Below are positions 11,595 through 22,619 of a stretch of DNA of 64,000 nt, piece by piece. Below the pieces are notes generated by a model. It was not told where the DNA came from and did no database searches. It saw nothing but the letters and a program-made list of their open reading frames with translations. Both the position numbers and the translations under genes were made by a program. The stretch lies in contig JADIIU010000002.1 of the NCBI GenBank assembly GCA_027603945.1, positions 248,001-312,000 of the forward strand, read 5' to 3'. The stretch is from Terramyces sp. JEL0728 (Eukaryota; Chytridiomycota; Chytridiomycetes; Rhizophydiales; Terramycetaceae). Position 1 is the stretch's first letter. Each line of letters opens with the position of its first letter.

Positions 11595-12743
11595 TTAAAG
11601 GAGTTTAAAGAAATATTCGCTCTTTGGTTAGTCTTGATTACCTCCAACACGCCGTCTTCAGGCAAGTCGGTACAGTGTACCGCATTCTTCACTTTGTCGT
11701 CTCCATACCTTGCTCGGAGTGAGTCTGGTCTTAGTTGTTTAGCTAAAGCTGGATCTACCGGCCCAGTAAATTCTCTGAATTTTTGCACTATATCTTTGTC
11801 TCCGACAAGCTCTATAGCAATTAACGGACCGGCTGTCAATTGAGTCAGCATCAAATGATATTCCGGAACAACGCCCTTATAAATTTCAAGAAATTCTTCT
11901 GCGTTTCTATTATCCAAATGTACCAGTTCCATATCACCAATTTTAAAGTGTTTTTGAATATCCTTAATAACTGGTCCTGATTTTCCTGCTGTTAATCTCT
12001 AGTACCAGCTAAAATTGCATGGGGCCGGATTATGCATAAGGTGCAGTTCTCCAACGATGCTGTGCGAGGTAAATTAGTACCAAAGACGACGTTCAATTGG
12101 CGGTCTATATCCTTTTCATCTGAAGGGATATGGAACAAGTCCCGGACATTTGGCGACTTTACATACTTGTCAAAATCCTTGTCAACCAGGCGGCTCAAGT
12201 TATTAAACGCATCGGCACGCAAGACTACCATTAATATATGGAACCTTCCAACACTACGCTGCTGCCCTTTAGGCTGGATGCATTCAATTGTTCAGATACT
12301 GAGTCGCTGAGATATGCCATTCTCATTCTGCAGCACGTAAACTTTTCTGCGTGCAATCCAGTCAATATGTCTCCCAAGTGCTGCACTCCTTCTGGTTTAA
12401 TTACTAGTAAAGAACTGAGTAAAGTTCAAAATACCTCGTCAATTGATTCTTTAACCGTTTTCTTGTAAATTCGTCTCCATAGTCTCTAATAAGCAACTGT
12501 CTGGCATGTATATTAATAGCAGCTCCCAAGAATAAGTCTATCAACCTGATATCTGATTTACTCCTCTTCAAAAACGTTCTTCTTTGTTTTGGATCGTACT
12601 TGTAAATTCCGACTTACCATTTCAATAGTAGAGTCCAAAGGATAGAAAAAGAATTCGTACTGGCGATATAACTGAGCGTGGACATCAAACCATTCTGCCA
12701 AGAAGCAGTATCTGGTCTTTGGGTCTGATTCTAATTTTTCCAT
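11595..12743 (-). CDS. NME7: NME7-like protein (DM10 + two NDK domains)
   Basis: 349 aa with five introns of 19-20 nt. The N-terminal DM10 domain reads YCFLAEWFDVHAQLYRQYEF. It is followed by a degenerate NDK domain (LLVIKPEGVQHLGDIL) without an active-site His motif, and a second NDK domain (CTLCIIRPHAI...NAVHCTDLPEDG) whose NxxH is conserved. The C-terminus YFFKLL matches NME7. In animals NME7 acts in the gamma-tubulin ring complex and ciliary axonemes; its presence suggests a flagellated life stage. The last intron (GTAATCAAGACTAACCAAAG) restores the conserved end. Confidence 0.9.
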
Positions 12744-12792
12744 TTCAAAAAGTTAAAAAAGTTACGTGTCAAACCAATAGAAATTCAAAAGT

Positions 12793-13032
12793 ATGGATTC
12801 AGCATTAATTAGACTGCCCATACCATCTAAGCAATCTTTATATTTTGCCCCGCGTGGATCTGCTATTCCACTCAACCGTTCGAATATCTGGCTTGCTCAA
12901 GAGTTTGTTCAGCTATTCCATTTACACTGGAAATTTATTGTATTCCAGCTCATTTTAGTGATCTATTTTTTTGCTTCCAAAAAATGTCGAAAGAAGTTAC
13001 AATTCAAACATCGATTGGGAACTTTACCGTAG
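12793..13032 (+). CDS. possible small single-pass membrane protein
   Basis: An ATG frame of 79 codons lies upstream of the cyclophilin gene and overlaps its start by 49 bases in another frame. It contains one clear hydrophobic helix (WKFIVFQLILVIYFFA) followed by a Lys-rich end. I recognise no family. The overlap and short length make this uncertain; it may instead end earlier by splicing, or be untranslated leader of the downstream gene. Confidence 0.25.
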   Translation: MDSALIRLPIPSKQSLYFAPRGSAIPLNRSNIWLAQEFVQLFHLHWKFIVFQLILVIYFFASKKCRKKLQFKHRLGTLP

Positions 13033-13490
13033 AATTATATTTTAAACATGCGCCAAAGACTTGCGAAAACTTTTATCAGTTGGCAAAGCAAGGATATTAC
13101 GACGGGACTGTATTTCACAGGGTAATCAAGGATTTCATGATTCAAGGTAATAAATACTAATGAAGGCGGTGATCCAACCGCTACAGGAAGAGGCGGTAGT
13201 AGTATATATGGAGGAAAGTTTGAAGATGAAATACATTCCGAATTACAGCACACTGGAGCGGGGATATTATCAATGGCAAACAGGTACTTGATTTTTAATG
13301 TAGCGGTCCAAACACTAACGGATCTCAATTCTTTATTACCCTTGCGCCAACTCCTTGGTTAGATGGAAAGCACACAATTTTTGGAAGAGTGAGTAACGGA
13401 ATGGGTGTTGTGAAACGTATTGGATTGGTTCCAGTAGATAATAGTGATAAGCCAAAACTCGATGTTGTAATTCATACAGCTACAGTCTAA
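12984..13490 (+). CDS. PPIL1: cyclophilin, PPIL1-like
   Basis: 155-aa single-domain peptidyl-prolyl isomerase with two introns (13147-13165, 19 nt; 13284-13303, 20 nt). Motifs: [40 protein letters not shown] (with the catalytic Arg), [22 protein letters not shown] and a short FGRVSNGM loop. No signal peptide or extra domain is present. The compact form fits the spliceosomal cyclophilin PPIL1, fitting for an intron-dense genome, but PPIL3-type cannot be excluded. Confidence 0.88.
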
Positions 13491-13512
13491 TAAATACACT
13501 TTAACAATTTGA

Positions 13513-14687
13513 ATGTCAATCTTGAAAAAATTGGTTTTAGGAGCAACTGTAGCGGTTGGAGCGATTGCAATTACAAATTTGATTTTCTTTCCGCTAAAGT
13601 TAAAGTCTACGTTGATGGCGGTCTTTAATTCGCCAGTTGGCTACTATCTGATTCGGCTTTTCAGAGGTCGAAGGAAGAAATTGACAAGTAGAGAACCAAT
13701 GATATCCGGACATTTGGAAATACGAATAATTCCAACGCTGGAAGACAATTATACTTATCTAATTATTGATCGAGATGAAAAGACTGCGATTGCAGTTGAT
13801 CCTGGATTGGATATTGAAAGTGAGTTACAAGGACTGAAATTAATTGCAATATTGAACACACACAAACATTGGGATCATACTTGCGGCAATCTTGATTTGC
13901 ATAAATTGCACCCTGAAGCTAGGATTTACGGAAGTGAAATCGATTTTCAAAGCACTGCAAATAAAATGTTCAATAAAATAACAGACAGAGTCAAGGACAG
14001 AGACCAAATTGATATTGGAAGGTGCTCTGTCACAGTTATATCCGTTCCGTGTCATACAAAAGGCAGCGTAATGTACCTGTTTGATCCAATACGCTCGTTC
14101 CACTTGGCAGGTACCAAATGTGTAACATAGGTATTGATGATCAACTGGAAACTCTTAGTCAGATATCGGCTTCTGGTTGGAATCCGGCAGCACCATTATT
14201 GTTTACTGGAGACACTTTATTCCTCGGAGGATGTGGAAAGTTCTTTGAAGGGAACGCAACCGATATGTATCAAGTAGTTCATAAACTCCACAAAATACTT
14301 GCAACAAACACATATATCTTCCCTGGCCATGAATACACGTTTGATAATCTTGCCTTTGCAAAGTTATTAGATCCAAGCTCAGTTGCAATTGAGTTGGCGT
14401 ACAATCATGCAAGAGATTGCAGGAGATTAAACTTTCCAACTGTGCCAGGAGACTGGGGCCAAGAGTTACAAACTAATCCCTATCTACTAGTGGACCATAA
14501 AGGGAAAGAGCTGGCGTTTTGGAAATACACGCTTCGAAGAGCAGAAAGTGCCGGTATTGTCGATGGAGTAAGGAAACTCGTGACGGAAGCCCTACCAAAG
14601 GATGCACCTGAGTACGCCATTCAGGAAATGGTGATGATTGGCTGTATTCGTACACTGAAGGACTCGTTCGTAAATCCTGATAAATAA
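13513..14687 (+). CDS. hydroxyacylglutathione hydrolase-like (glyoxalase II)
   Basis: 384-aa metallo-beta-lactamase fold protein with one 20-nt intron (14111-14130). The first ~30 residues form a hydrophobic segment (GATVAVGAIAITNLIFF), predicting a membrane anchor or mitochondrial sorting signal. Metal-binding residues are present in THKHWDHTCGN, LAG...FTGDTLF and FPGHEYT. The HAGH C-terminal helical domain follows, plus about 60 extra residues. Known family reaction: hydrolysis of S-D-lactoylglutathione. The N-terminal anchor makes it resemble PNKD-type family members. Confidence 0.85.
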
Positions 14688-14799
14688 ATCGCGCAACATG
14701 CATCCAAATATATTTTCCGGAACATGTGAGAAATCAAGTTTGATTCCCAAGATTACTTTGCTAAATTTACTGTGCAAAATAATCCATTCCAACCTTTAT

Positions 14800-15813
14800 T
14801 TAAAAATTTTGCACTGAACTTCGTCGCTCAATTTTGGAACTAGTTCTTTGTGCAATTTCCTTTTTGTAATACATCTTCAGGTTTTCAGTATGCTTATCGG
14901 CAGCTTCATCATTTTCTTTTGGTTTTTTGGGATTTTCAACTGGTGCTGCTTCGGGGGTTTCTGCAGCTTTTACATTTTCGAGGGATTGGATTTGCACATC
15001 GCCGGCAGATTTTACTCCAAAGGATTGCGAATTGGCAGATTGCACTGATTCCATGGATTTGATCTGTGAACTTCTGACTGAATTGGTAATAGTGTCTGCA
15101 AATTTTAGTTTCACAATCTTTTTGAACAGCTGCACTAGTAGAGATACGTGATTCCCAATGGTAGCATCAAAAATAACATCACAAATGTCGACAGCGGTGC
15201 CTTCCAAGAATAGAGAGCCAGTAATTGCTATGCAGCCCAGCAAGTCCATAAAGAGAATAAAGGTATTCAAAGACAAACTTTCTTTGAAGGAAATCGCCAA
15301 CTTTTCCGTTTTGTTCTTGCTGACTCTGTAAATCAAAGTTGTAATATACACGCCTTGGATATTGTCATAGATGACCACCAAGAACCCATATCCAAGCATA
15401 ACAAAGTAAGCCATCGTATTGAGTTCATTATACAAGATGTGATAGTACAGAACTGGGATATTTGACAGTATGTAAAACACAAAGGTAACGACTCGACAAA
15501 CCTGGATCCGGTTTCCCCTTAGCCATGGGATAATGACTGAAAACAGTGAGATAATCTGCAAATCAAGAATCGCGACTCCAAAGCAAAGGAAACTTCCCAA
15601 ATAATTCCTGCCCATCCCAATTGGATGGAATTGTGTGATTACCCCTGTTAATTGAAAGGCTACATTGGCAATTTCGAGCATTAAAGCGAGCACCATCAAC
15701 CGCTTGTTTTTGATAACCTTCGGGATCATAGTTATGGAATAGAAGCTGAATATCATTGATGCACTCTGGAATATCAATGAAACAACGATTACTGGCAGTG
15801 CAGTTTCTCCCAT
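14800..15813 (-). CDS. seven-helix membrane protein, paralogue A
   Basis: 337 aa, single exon; the start is the ATG at 15813, since the longer frame begins with TTG. About seven hydrophobic helices (residues 1-225) include LGYGFLVVIYDNIQGVYITT. A ~90-residue hydrophilic cytosolic-type tail rich in Ser, Ala, Glu and Lys follows. It is a tandem paralogue of the gene at 15909-17012: both have a YDDIQ/YDNIQ helix, a GNxVSLLV segment and a charged tail. I do not recognise the family; topology resembles chemosensory or GPCR-like proteins, which is only inference. Confidence 0.6.
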   Translation of the reverse strand: MGETALPVIVVSLIFQSASMIFSFYSITMIPKVIKNKRLMVLALMLEIANVAFQLTGVITQFHPIGMGRNYLGSFLCFGVAILDLQIISLFSVIIPWLRGNRIQVCRVVTFVFYILSNIPVLYYHILYNELNTMAYFVMLGYGFLVVIYDNIQGVYITTLIYRVSKNKTEKLAISFKESLSLNTFILFMDLLGCIAITGSLFLEGTAVDICDVIFDATIGNHVSLLVQLFKKIVKLKFADTITNSVRSSQIKSMESVQSANSQSFGVKSAGDVQIQSLENVKAAETPEAAPVENPKKPKENDEAADKHTENLKMYYKKEIAQRTSSKIERRSSVQNF

Positions 15814-15908
15814 AATGTGCAAAGTATAATTATGTCATCAGCATAGGGAATAATAGCCGCAAAAATGCTCCTACAATAAACGCAATACGAATCTTAAATA
15901 CAAATATA

Positions 15909-17012
15909 TTAATTTTCATTATCTTTGGGTGTGATGGAATCTCGCGACTTTGCAGAAGAAATTTCTGAATGAATTTCCGACAATTTCCTCTCGACAATTG
16001 CTTGGTGGAGGGACTTTTTTTTTAAAAGTTTTTGCGATTCTGCTGGTAATGGTGGTAGCTTGTGCGGCATGGTATGTTCATGTGGTTCTGGAGTAGCTAT
16101 TTGTGGATATCGGCCTGAATTCGGCGACCCAGCAACTGGTTCGGGCTTGCTAACGGATGAATCTAGTTCATTTTTATTGAGGGGGTCTTCTTTTGGCTGA
16201 TCTGCAATATCCTCATCATCTTGGCTAATAACAATCTTGTGCGAGCCTGTGGTAGTTTCTTTGTCAGGATGCACCTTTGTATCTCCCATTGGGATTTTTG
16301 CTACAATTTTGAACGTATCTACTAATAGGGATACTTGATTCCCAAAGATAGCTTCCCCCAATACCGCAGCAATGCTTGCCAGATCGCCAGTCGTCAGAAA
16401 AGCCAAGAATATAGAGGCTATTCCAACTATCCCAAGAACGAAATTGATTACATTCTTTATAATTACGGCTTTGAACCTCAAGGCAACCTTTCCGTGTTTT
16501 AGCTTCATTTCTTTTAGGAGTACTCGTAGTATAAGCAGCACTTGGATGTCGTCGTAAATAATCGCTAGAGATATGAAAATTATACCAAAAAGGAATGTCT
16601 AGAATCAATTTTTTGTTACATTTTGTTGTGGTAGCCATACTGGTATCATTGCAAGGCTAAAAAATAGTATCCAAAATATATTTAATAGCCTGATATTTCT
16701 TTTGGTAGCCCAAGAGATTTTTGAAGAAAAGAATTGCAATATCCTGACGCTAATTATTGCAATCCCTAAACCTAGTAGTACGCCTACAAAAGATCTAATC
16801 CGGGGATCGTACTCTATCCCTGCGACTGTAAGCATTCCCAGCAATTGAAATAAAATATTAATGAATTCCCATAGTATTGCAACGTATCGAAATCTTCCAT
16901 GTGTCAGCTGAAATGGTGTCCGGATAATCGACTGCAGACTATAGGCAATCGATATTAATTGCAAAAAGAAGGAAGCTGCTTCCACACTAGTCTTTGGTTC
17001 AGTAGACGACAT
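15909..17012 (-). CDS. seven-helix membrane protein, paralogue B
   Basis: 360 aa with one 21-nt intron (16599-16619) that removes a TGA and joins two otherwise broken frames. Helices span roughly residues 10-240, including IIYDDIQVLLILRVLL, and EAIFGNQVSLLVDTFK follows. A ~120-residue Pro/Ser/Glu-rich tail ends the protein. It is clearly paralogous to the adjacent gene A in helix spacing and motif order. The two genes and the nearby GPCR form a cluster of seven-helix proteins. Function unknown. Confidence 0.6.
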
Positions 17013-17689
17013 AAAAAACTATAATTGTGCGAGTGCATTCACGTCATTTACCACAATCATTGTCTATTTGAGAATGCAAATTGTCAACTGGACGAATAAT
17101 GATTGTTTTCTGCCATTGAAAGTGAATCTTATGAGTTTGATGAAGCATCTATCATAAATTTCAGTATTGCCTGCTTTGCCACGTAACGCCTGAATGAGAG
17201 TGTTAGTTGGAGTCTAAAATACAAGTCCAAAGATGAATCAATTTGTGGGTTAGCATTTGGATAAAAAGTTTCCCAGAGCAATGAGCGTACATTCTAAGCT
17301 CACCCTGAATAGCAACTCGTGGGTTTGTCTGGGTCAATGTAGTGCGGCGAATCTACTTTGGTTTCTAATCACCAACATGGTCGCTTTACAAATATATCAG
17401 ATATGGATCGACAGTCCATCACTTATGCAGCCTTCTGTATAATTTACTGTTCAACTGTGAACAATTTGGGATCAAATCATCCACAAATACTGATATTCAA
17501 AGCATGTGCGTTAAATTTCCAAATTCCCAGTTTCCCATTTCACTTTCATTTGTGGGTTCATTGGTTGTAGTTTCACTGAGTTGCCCAAACAACTCTCCTA
17601 AAACGCATTTTATCCATATGCAGTAAATACGCCCCAGACTTCCCCGGGTGTTGTGGATTAGAAAAATAATTTCACAATTAATAAAAATA
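17013..17689. other. intergenic, divergent promoter region (677 bp)
   Basis: Between the divergent seven-helix paralogue B and the GPCR gene. No supported gene. The heptamer GTGGGTT occurs three times (17245, 17319, 17552), which could be regulatory, though short motifs recur by chance. Several short frames exist on both strands but lack family features. Confidence 0.5.
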
Positions 17690-19084
17690 ATGGATCCTGA
17701 CAACCCTAGTTTAACGCATACTCAGAATATAGTTGTAATGGCATGTGTGCGAATCAGCTCGCTGTTGGGTATAATCGGAGCTGGATGGATCATGTACAAA
17801 AGTAGAGGGCTCACTCATTTCTTTGCAAATCCAATGGGCAAGTTAATTTTGGCTTTGGCATTTTCAGACATGTTGAATGCGGTTGTTGGGATATTTGGAC
17901 GGTGGCCAATTTTATATCATGACGCATGCGTAACACAAGGTTCAGAAATATTAATTGTAGGGGTTGCAATGTATCTTGCGAATTTATCGTCCGCCGCATT
18001 AGCCTTTGGCCTTGCACTGAATGCTCTATATATCGTATACTTTAAAGGAACGACTGCTACCTTGACTTCTTACCAAAACATTTATATTGGCTTCTCGTTT
18101 ATTGCGCCTGCGATAGGATCAATCATACCTCTTTTTGCCATTACAAACTTTTACGGCCCTTCGGATCTCTGGTGTTGGATTGGCCCTGATAGCGGCCCTC
18201 TCGTCAAACTGTATTCCTTCTACTTTATACTATGGTCTGTTATCTTGCTGAACATTGTCTCCTTTATCATCACATGGATTGAATTAAAGTAGCTATTAAT
18301 TAATATCAGGAAAGAAACAACAGTCACGAAAAATAATGCTACGAGAGAATTGCTGATGAGATTAATCCTCGCGTTTACCCTATCTATTGTGGTATCTTGG
18401 ATACCGGGGACCGCTAATCGTATCAACAATGTGACGCACCTATTCCCAGAATTTTACTTTGTGGTTGCGCAAGCACTGGTCCAACCACAGCGCGGTCTAT
18501 TCAATGCATTCGCCTTTTATTATACCGTAAAGTCATATGCTGTTAAAGGTGCAAAATTATCTTCAAAATCGTTTAACCAATTCAAATATTCCCCAGAGCA
18601 CCCAAAAACAGGATTGAAAATAGAGATTCCATCAAAAGAGACAAACAAAACGAATTCAAAATCAAAATCCAAAACTACAAAATCGACAGTCAAGTCTTTA
18701 ACTTCTTGGATCCAGCATTTGCATTCTATCTCTGTTCCTGCAAAGCCATTTGACGAGTACATGTTTGATATATCAGCCCCGTCAGGATTCCAAGAACTGC
18801 CAACACTGGGCAACGAAATTACTCCGCTCACCGATCCAACTATAACTCCATTGTTCACAGCTAATAATAGCTCTGTAATTACAGCCAGGATACCAGCGCT
18901 TCCATATTTGGTGCAAATAGAAGAAAATACCATACGCGAATCACCAAGCATACTGGAAAGCGCTGACGGAATCACACAGCTATCCGCATGTTTAACAGCC
19001 GACACAATAGATCATATGCCGAAATTATCCTACTCGCCTATTATAGAAGAAAATAGAAAGATTAAAGTCAATGTATTGGTCTAA
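17690..19084 (+). CDS. cAMP-receptor-like G-protein-coupled receptor
   Basis: 457 aa with one 21-nt intron (18289-18309). Seven helices lie between residues ~15 and 290. Features of the cAMP-receptor/GPR1-like class include LILALAFSDMLNAV in helix 2, WCWIGPDSG in extracellular loop 2, and a helix 6-7 region ISIVVSWIPGTANRI-like and PQRGLFNAFAFYY. A ~170-residue Ser/Thr-rich cytoplasmic tail follows, a likely phosphorylation target. The ligand is unknown. Its last 17 bases overlap the 3' end of the convergent PCGF gene. RGS domains encoded 11 kb away may act on its G protein (inference). Confidence 0.82.
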
Positions 19085-19835
19085 ATAAGATTAGCAGCGG
19101 CTCCGTCGAAAACCAGTAATTCTTGTTCACGTATTCCAAAGTCCAATCGTCCTTTAATATATTCCCGTCGCAGTATAACTCCACCTAATTTATCATCAAA
19201 ATACATTTTTAATAGCCGCGTACTTTTTCAAGATTGTTTTCTTACATTAGTTTTGAATACCTTTAGTTTTTCTATTGTAGTCGACAGATGAGATGCCTGT
19301 ACCTGCTGTAACTCTGATATTTTTATAATTTCTTTGGAAAAACTAATATTTTCCTTTGCGCACCAACTGGATCAGATACGATTACCACTTATCAAGCTTC
19401 ATCAAGTACGTGAGGGATGTCGGGTTGATTTTTTGTTTCTTTTTCGGTTCTGGTGACATTGATGGGGAATGAATAGGACTTTTGGGGGCCAAATGAGGCA
19501 TCAGCTTGTATATTATCGATTGCATAGTCGGGTCGTGCCTGTGTAACAAACAATTTACTTCAAGTGATTCTCTGGGTGAGGGCCGAGAACAAATTTACAC
19601 GTCGGACAACATGAATTTGGCTGCTTGCATGCTTCTGTTATACAAACGCGACAAAATGTATGCAAGCAGTCGTTCGTCGTCGTTGCATCATCTATTGGGT
19701 TCCTGCAAATCCCGCAGTGCGTAAATTCCACGTAATCTTTCAACTGTGCTGTTAAAATAACGTTACTCTAACAATCAACTATCATTATATTTGCTATACT
19801 TGATCAGCTGGTATCTCTACGCTATTTTTCCCCAT
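19068..19835 (-). CDS. Polycomb PCGF protein (RING + RAWUL)
   Basis: 214 aa after removing six introns (21, 23, 20, 19, 20, 20 nt). The N-terminal RING has CGICRNPIDDATTTNDCLHT, FCRVCI and CCPTC, the Psc/BMI1 type. It is followed by the PCGF-specific segment DPTMQSIIYKLMPHL (compare DKTLQDIVYKLVPGL in BMI1). The C-terminus carries a RAWUL ubiquitin-like domain: ILKDDWTLEYV then STEPLLILFRP. This order defines PRC1 PCGF subunits, which stimulate RING1-mediated histone H2A ubiquitination. The second exon is only 12 nt and is the least certain part. Confidence 0.82.
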
Positions 19836-19874
19836 TTGTATTTCAAAAAGTAGGCGCGAAAGTTGGAAAAAGAA

Positions 19875-20820
19875 ATGGAACCACCACCAGAACTCAAAAG
19901 CGTCTCAACTTATTTGATCAGAGGGAAAGAATTGGAAGACAAGGAACCAATCGTTTCATATTTCTGTAAGTTTAAGTTCATAAAGGCTATTTGTATGCGA
20001 CAAAGCTTTCAATATCACTTGGGGCGAAATCAAAGGAATCACAGCAGTTTATATCATCGCTGATGGACAAATTGGAGAGTGTAATTAGCATTTGAATCTA
20101 GGATAAAGTGAAATTATCTGAATATGAAGCGATCAATGATGATGATGTTGGTTACGCACATTTGGAGAATTTTGGATTAAAGATTTTCTTGAATGCCGAT
20201 AACGAAGATCGCAACGGACTGGCATCCAAGTAAGCCACTCTAATCATAGGAAAACAGTAAAGACATTTGTTGCAGCGTCCGTATTTTTAGAATGTTTAAA
20301 GATTTTCAAGGATGGGGAGTTGGATGAAGATGTCAAACAAAAGATAAAATACGCCAAATACAAAGCGGCAGATATCATGAAAGCGTTGAATGAAGGAAGA
20401 AAACCGACACCAGGTCCGCCAGGATCCGAAATACCATCCGCTACTCAAGTTACCCCGCCTGTTGTAGAAATACAAGTGCCTACACTTAATACTACTGTTC
20501 CCACTGCTCCTCCAGTAGTTCCGCCAAAAGTTACCGCAACTGCACCACCAGTTAGTTCACTGCAAATCCCACCAGAATTCGCTCATTTACCTGTATATCA
20601 ACCTCCGTCCAATGTACCACTGCCAAAAGACTTCTCTTCTATTCCCGATGAAGAGTATGAACTGGAAGATGAGTATACAGAAGATCAGAGAAAAGTAATC
20701 ATTGAAGCCGGTAAACTCTCTAAATTTGCCATGAGCTCCTTGTTATATGATGATGTCAAGTCTGCAATGGATAATTTGGAGAAGGCATTGGGAATTTTGA
20801 AGAATTTGAAGCAAATATAA
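19875..20820 (+). CDS. VTA1: ESCRT-III/VPS4 cofactor VTA1 (LIP5)
   Basis: 294 aa with three introns (20, 21, 20 nt). The N-terminal tandem MIT-like region shows LKSVSTYLIRGKELEDKEPI, YFCYLYATKLSIS, then SSLMDKLE and VGYAHLENFGLKIFLNADNE, all VTA1 hallmarks. A Pro/Val/Thr-rich linker (~170-235) leads to a C-terminal VSL helix pair (SKFAMSSLLYDDVKSAMDNL), which binds and stimulates the VPS4 ATPase in multivesicular body sorting. Phase of the first intron was set by the conserved YCxLYA match. Confidence 0.88.
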
Positions 20821-20844
20821 GAGCTAGTTTTTTTGAATCTCGAA

Positions 20845-22548
20845 ATGAAATACAGATCCCCGCCTGCAAATAAAAAAGGTTGGAATATTTTGCCATGGAA
20901 TTGGTTTGTTACGGAGGAGGAGAGCTCCAACCCTTTGAATATAATTGATTCAAGTAAAGATACCTGCAACGCTATCAATGAGGATACCATTGAATTTCAG
21001 AGGAAGAATACAGATACCAACACAGTATTTAATGAAACCCCACTCCAAAATCAGATCAATCCTATACCAAGAACAAGCGAAATTATTTCAGTTGTAGAAA
21101 TTAAAGAGCCCTACTCTCCAATCACATCAATATCAGGCTCTCCCGTAAAAAACCGTGGATTACAGACAGATACAAAATCCGAAATATCAACGAATGATTC
21201 TTTGTTTCAAAATATAAGAGATATAGAATTAGACGGAATGAGAAAACCATTCAAACCACGGCCAAATAAGCGAACTAGGGATTTCTCACGAGGATTAAGA
21301 TTACAGTCGGTCAGGAAAAAAGTATTTGAACCTTAACAACAAGCAAAAAAGAGAGCAAGAAAAGGCAACGTTTAGTCTATTAAAGCAACATGTTCCAAAG
21401 AGATATTTGGAAGCTTTAAAGCAAGGTTGATTTGACTCTGACAGCAGGATTTGAAGGAACGCAACTGGATTTTGAAGAATTCGAAATCTATAGAGGAGCT
21501 GCAGAGACGTTTACAGTGGCCAGCAAGCAAACCCTGAAATTTTGTAACAATTAAACTAAAAAAGTGGACGAGTTTGAAAACAAAAAGGCAGAAAAACAAA
21601 ATTTGGAAGCAAAGACAGAGAATCCCATAGATAGCAACTGGATGGTGGAACTAAAAGATATTCTGGGGTATTACAAACGACCAAAATCGGCAGACCTTGA
21701 GTATACTGTTCCTTCTACTCCTCACTTTTTCAGATTAAAAAAGGAAGATCAAGAAAGACAGGAAAAGATTAAAAAGTTGAACAAGAAGGATAATTTCCCT
21801 CCCCTTTCAAAAGAAGCACTTAATGAAGTACAGCATGCTAATAGAAGGTTGCAAGGAACAGTGCTGGCTCTGGTTTAGTAGTAGAGGCATTCAAGATTGA
21901 CATTAAAAAGGAGGATTTGAAAACTCTGTCAGGCAGAAATTGGTTGAATGACCAAGTAATTTTTGTTGAACTAGATTATCAATTTCTATGGCGAACTGAT
22001 TATGGACAGGGCAAAGAAAGATGCAAAATACCCAAAAATACATATATTCAACACATTCTTTTATGAAAATCTAAGCACAAAAGGATACAGCTCTGTTCGA
22101 AGGTGGTCAAAAAAATTTGATGTCTTTGGTTTGGATATGGTGATTATTCCTGTGCACCTGGGGATGCATTGGGTTTGCTCGGCAATCAATTTGAAACAGA
22201 AGCGCGTAGAATACTATGATTCGTTACATGGCAGTAACGAGCGATGCTTATCAGTAGACTTTGCTAACGTAGAATTTACGAATGTATCTGGCAAGCGAAA
22301 GTATGGACAAGAAAAAGAAAGAATTTGATTTCACAGGATGGACAGACTATTCCCCAAAAGTATAAGTTCCATTAATTCAGGATATACCCGCTCAGCATAA
22401 TGGATATGACTGTGGTGTTTTTACTTGCATGTTTATGGAATACTTGTCGAGAGAGGCAGATTTTGAATTTGGACAAAAGCATATGGAGTATTTGCGGAAG
22501 CGAGTTGCGCATGAAATTATAAACACGAAATTGATAGCTTCAAAATAA
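20845..22548 (+). CDS. SUMO-specific protease (Ulp1/SENP family)
   Basis: 520 aa after removal of seven introns (19-22 nt). The N-terminal ~280 residues are low-complexity and basic, typical of SENP targeting regions. The C48 peptidase domain starts at LKTLSGRNWLNDQIINFYGE. Catalytic residues are visible: His in GMHWVCSAI, Asp in VEYYDSLHG, and Gln/Cys in IPAQHNGYDCGVFTC. One intron (GTACAGCATGCTAATAGAAG) lies where the naive frame reads through and shifts, so the true product differs from any single frame there. Confidence 0.9.
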
Positions 22549-22619
22549 ATATTGTAATTAATTTGAATTGCAGTGGCTATAAATGCGATTTCCAGCATTG
22601 ATTTTTTGCAATTTTTAAG

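Noticed and set aside
18520..19005. 161-aa minus-strand frame
   Set aside because: Shadow of the GPCR tail; no family features.
21880..21900. Premature stop before the SUMO protease domain
   Set aside because: An upstream 20-nt intron (GTACAGCATGCTAATAGAAG) changes frame; the stops are then not read.
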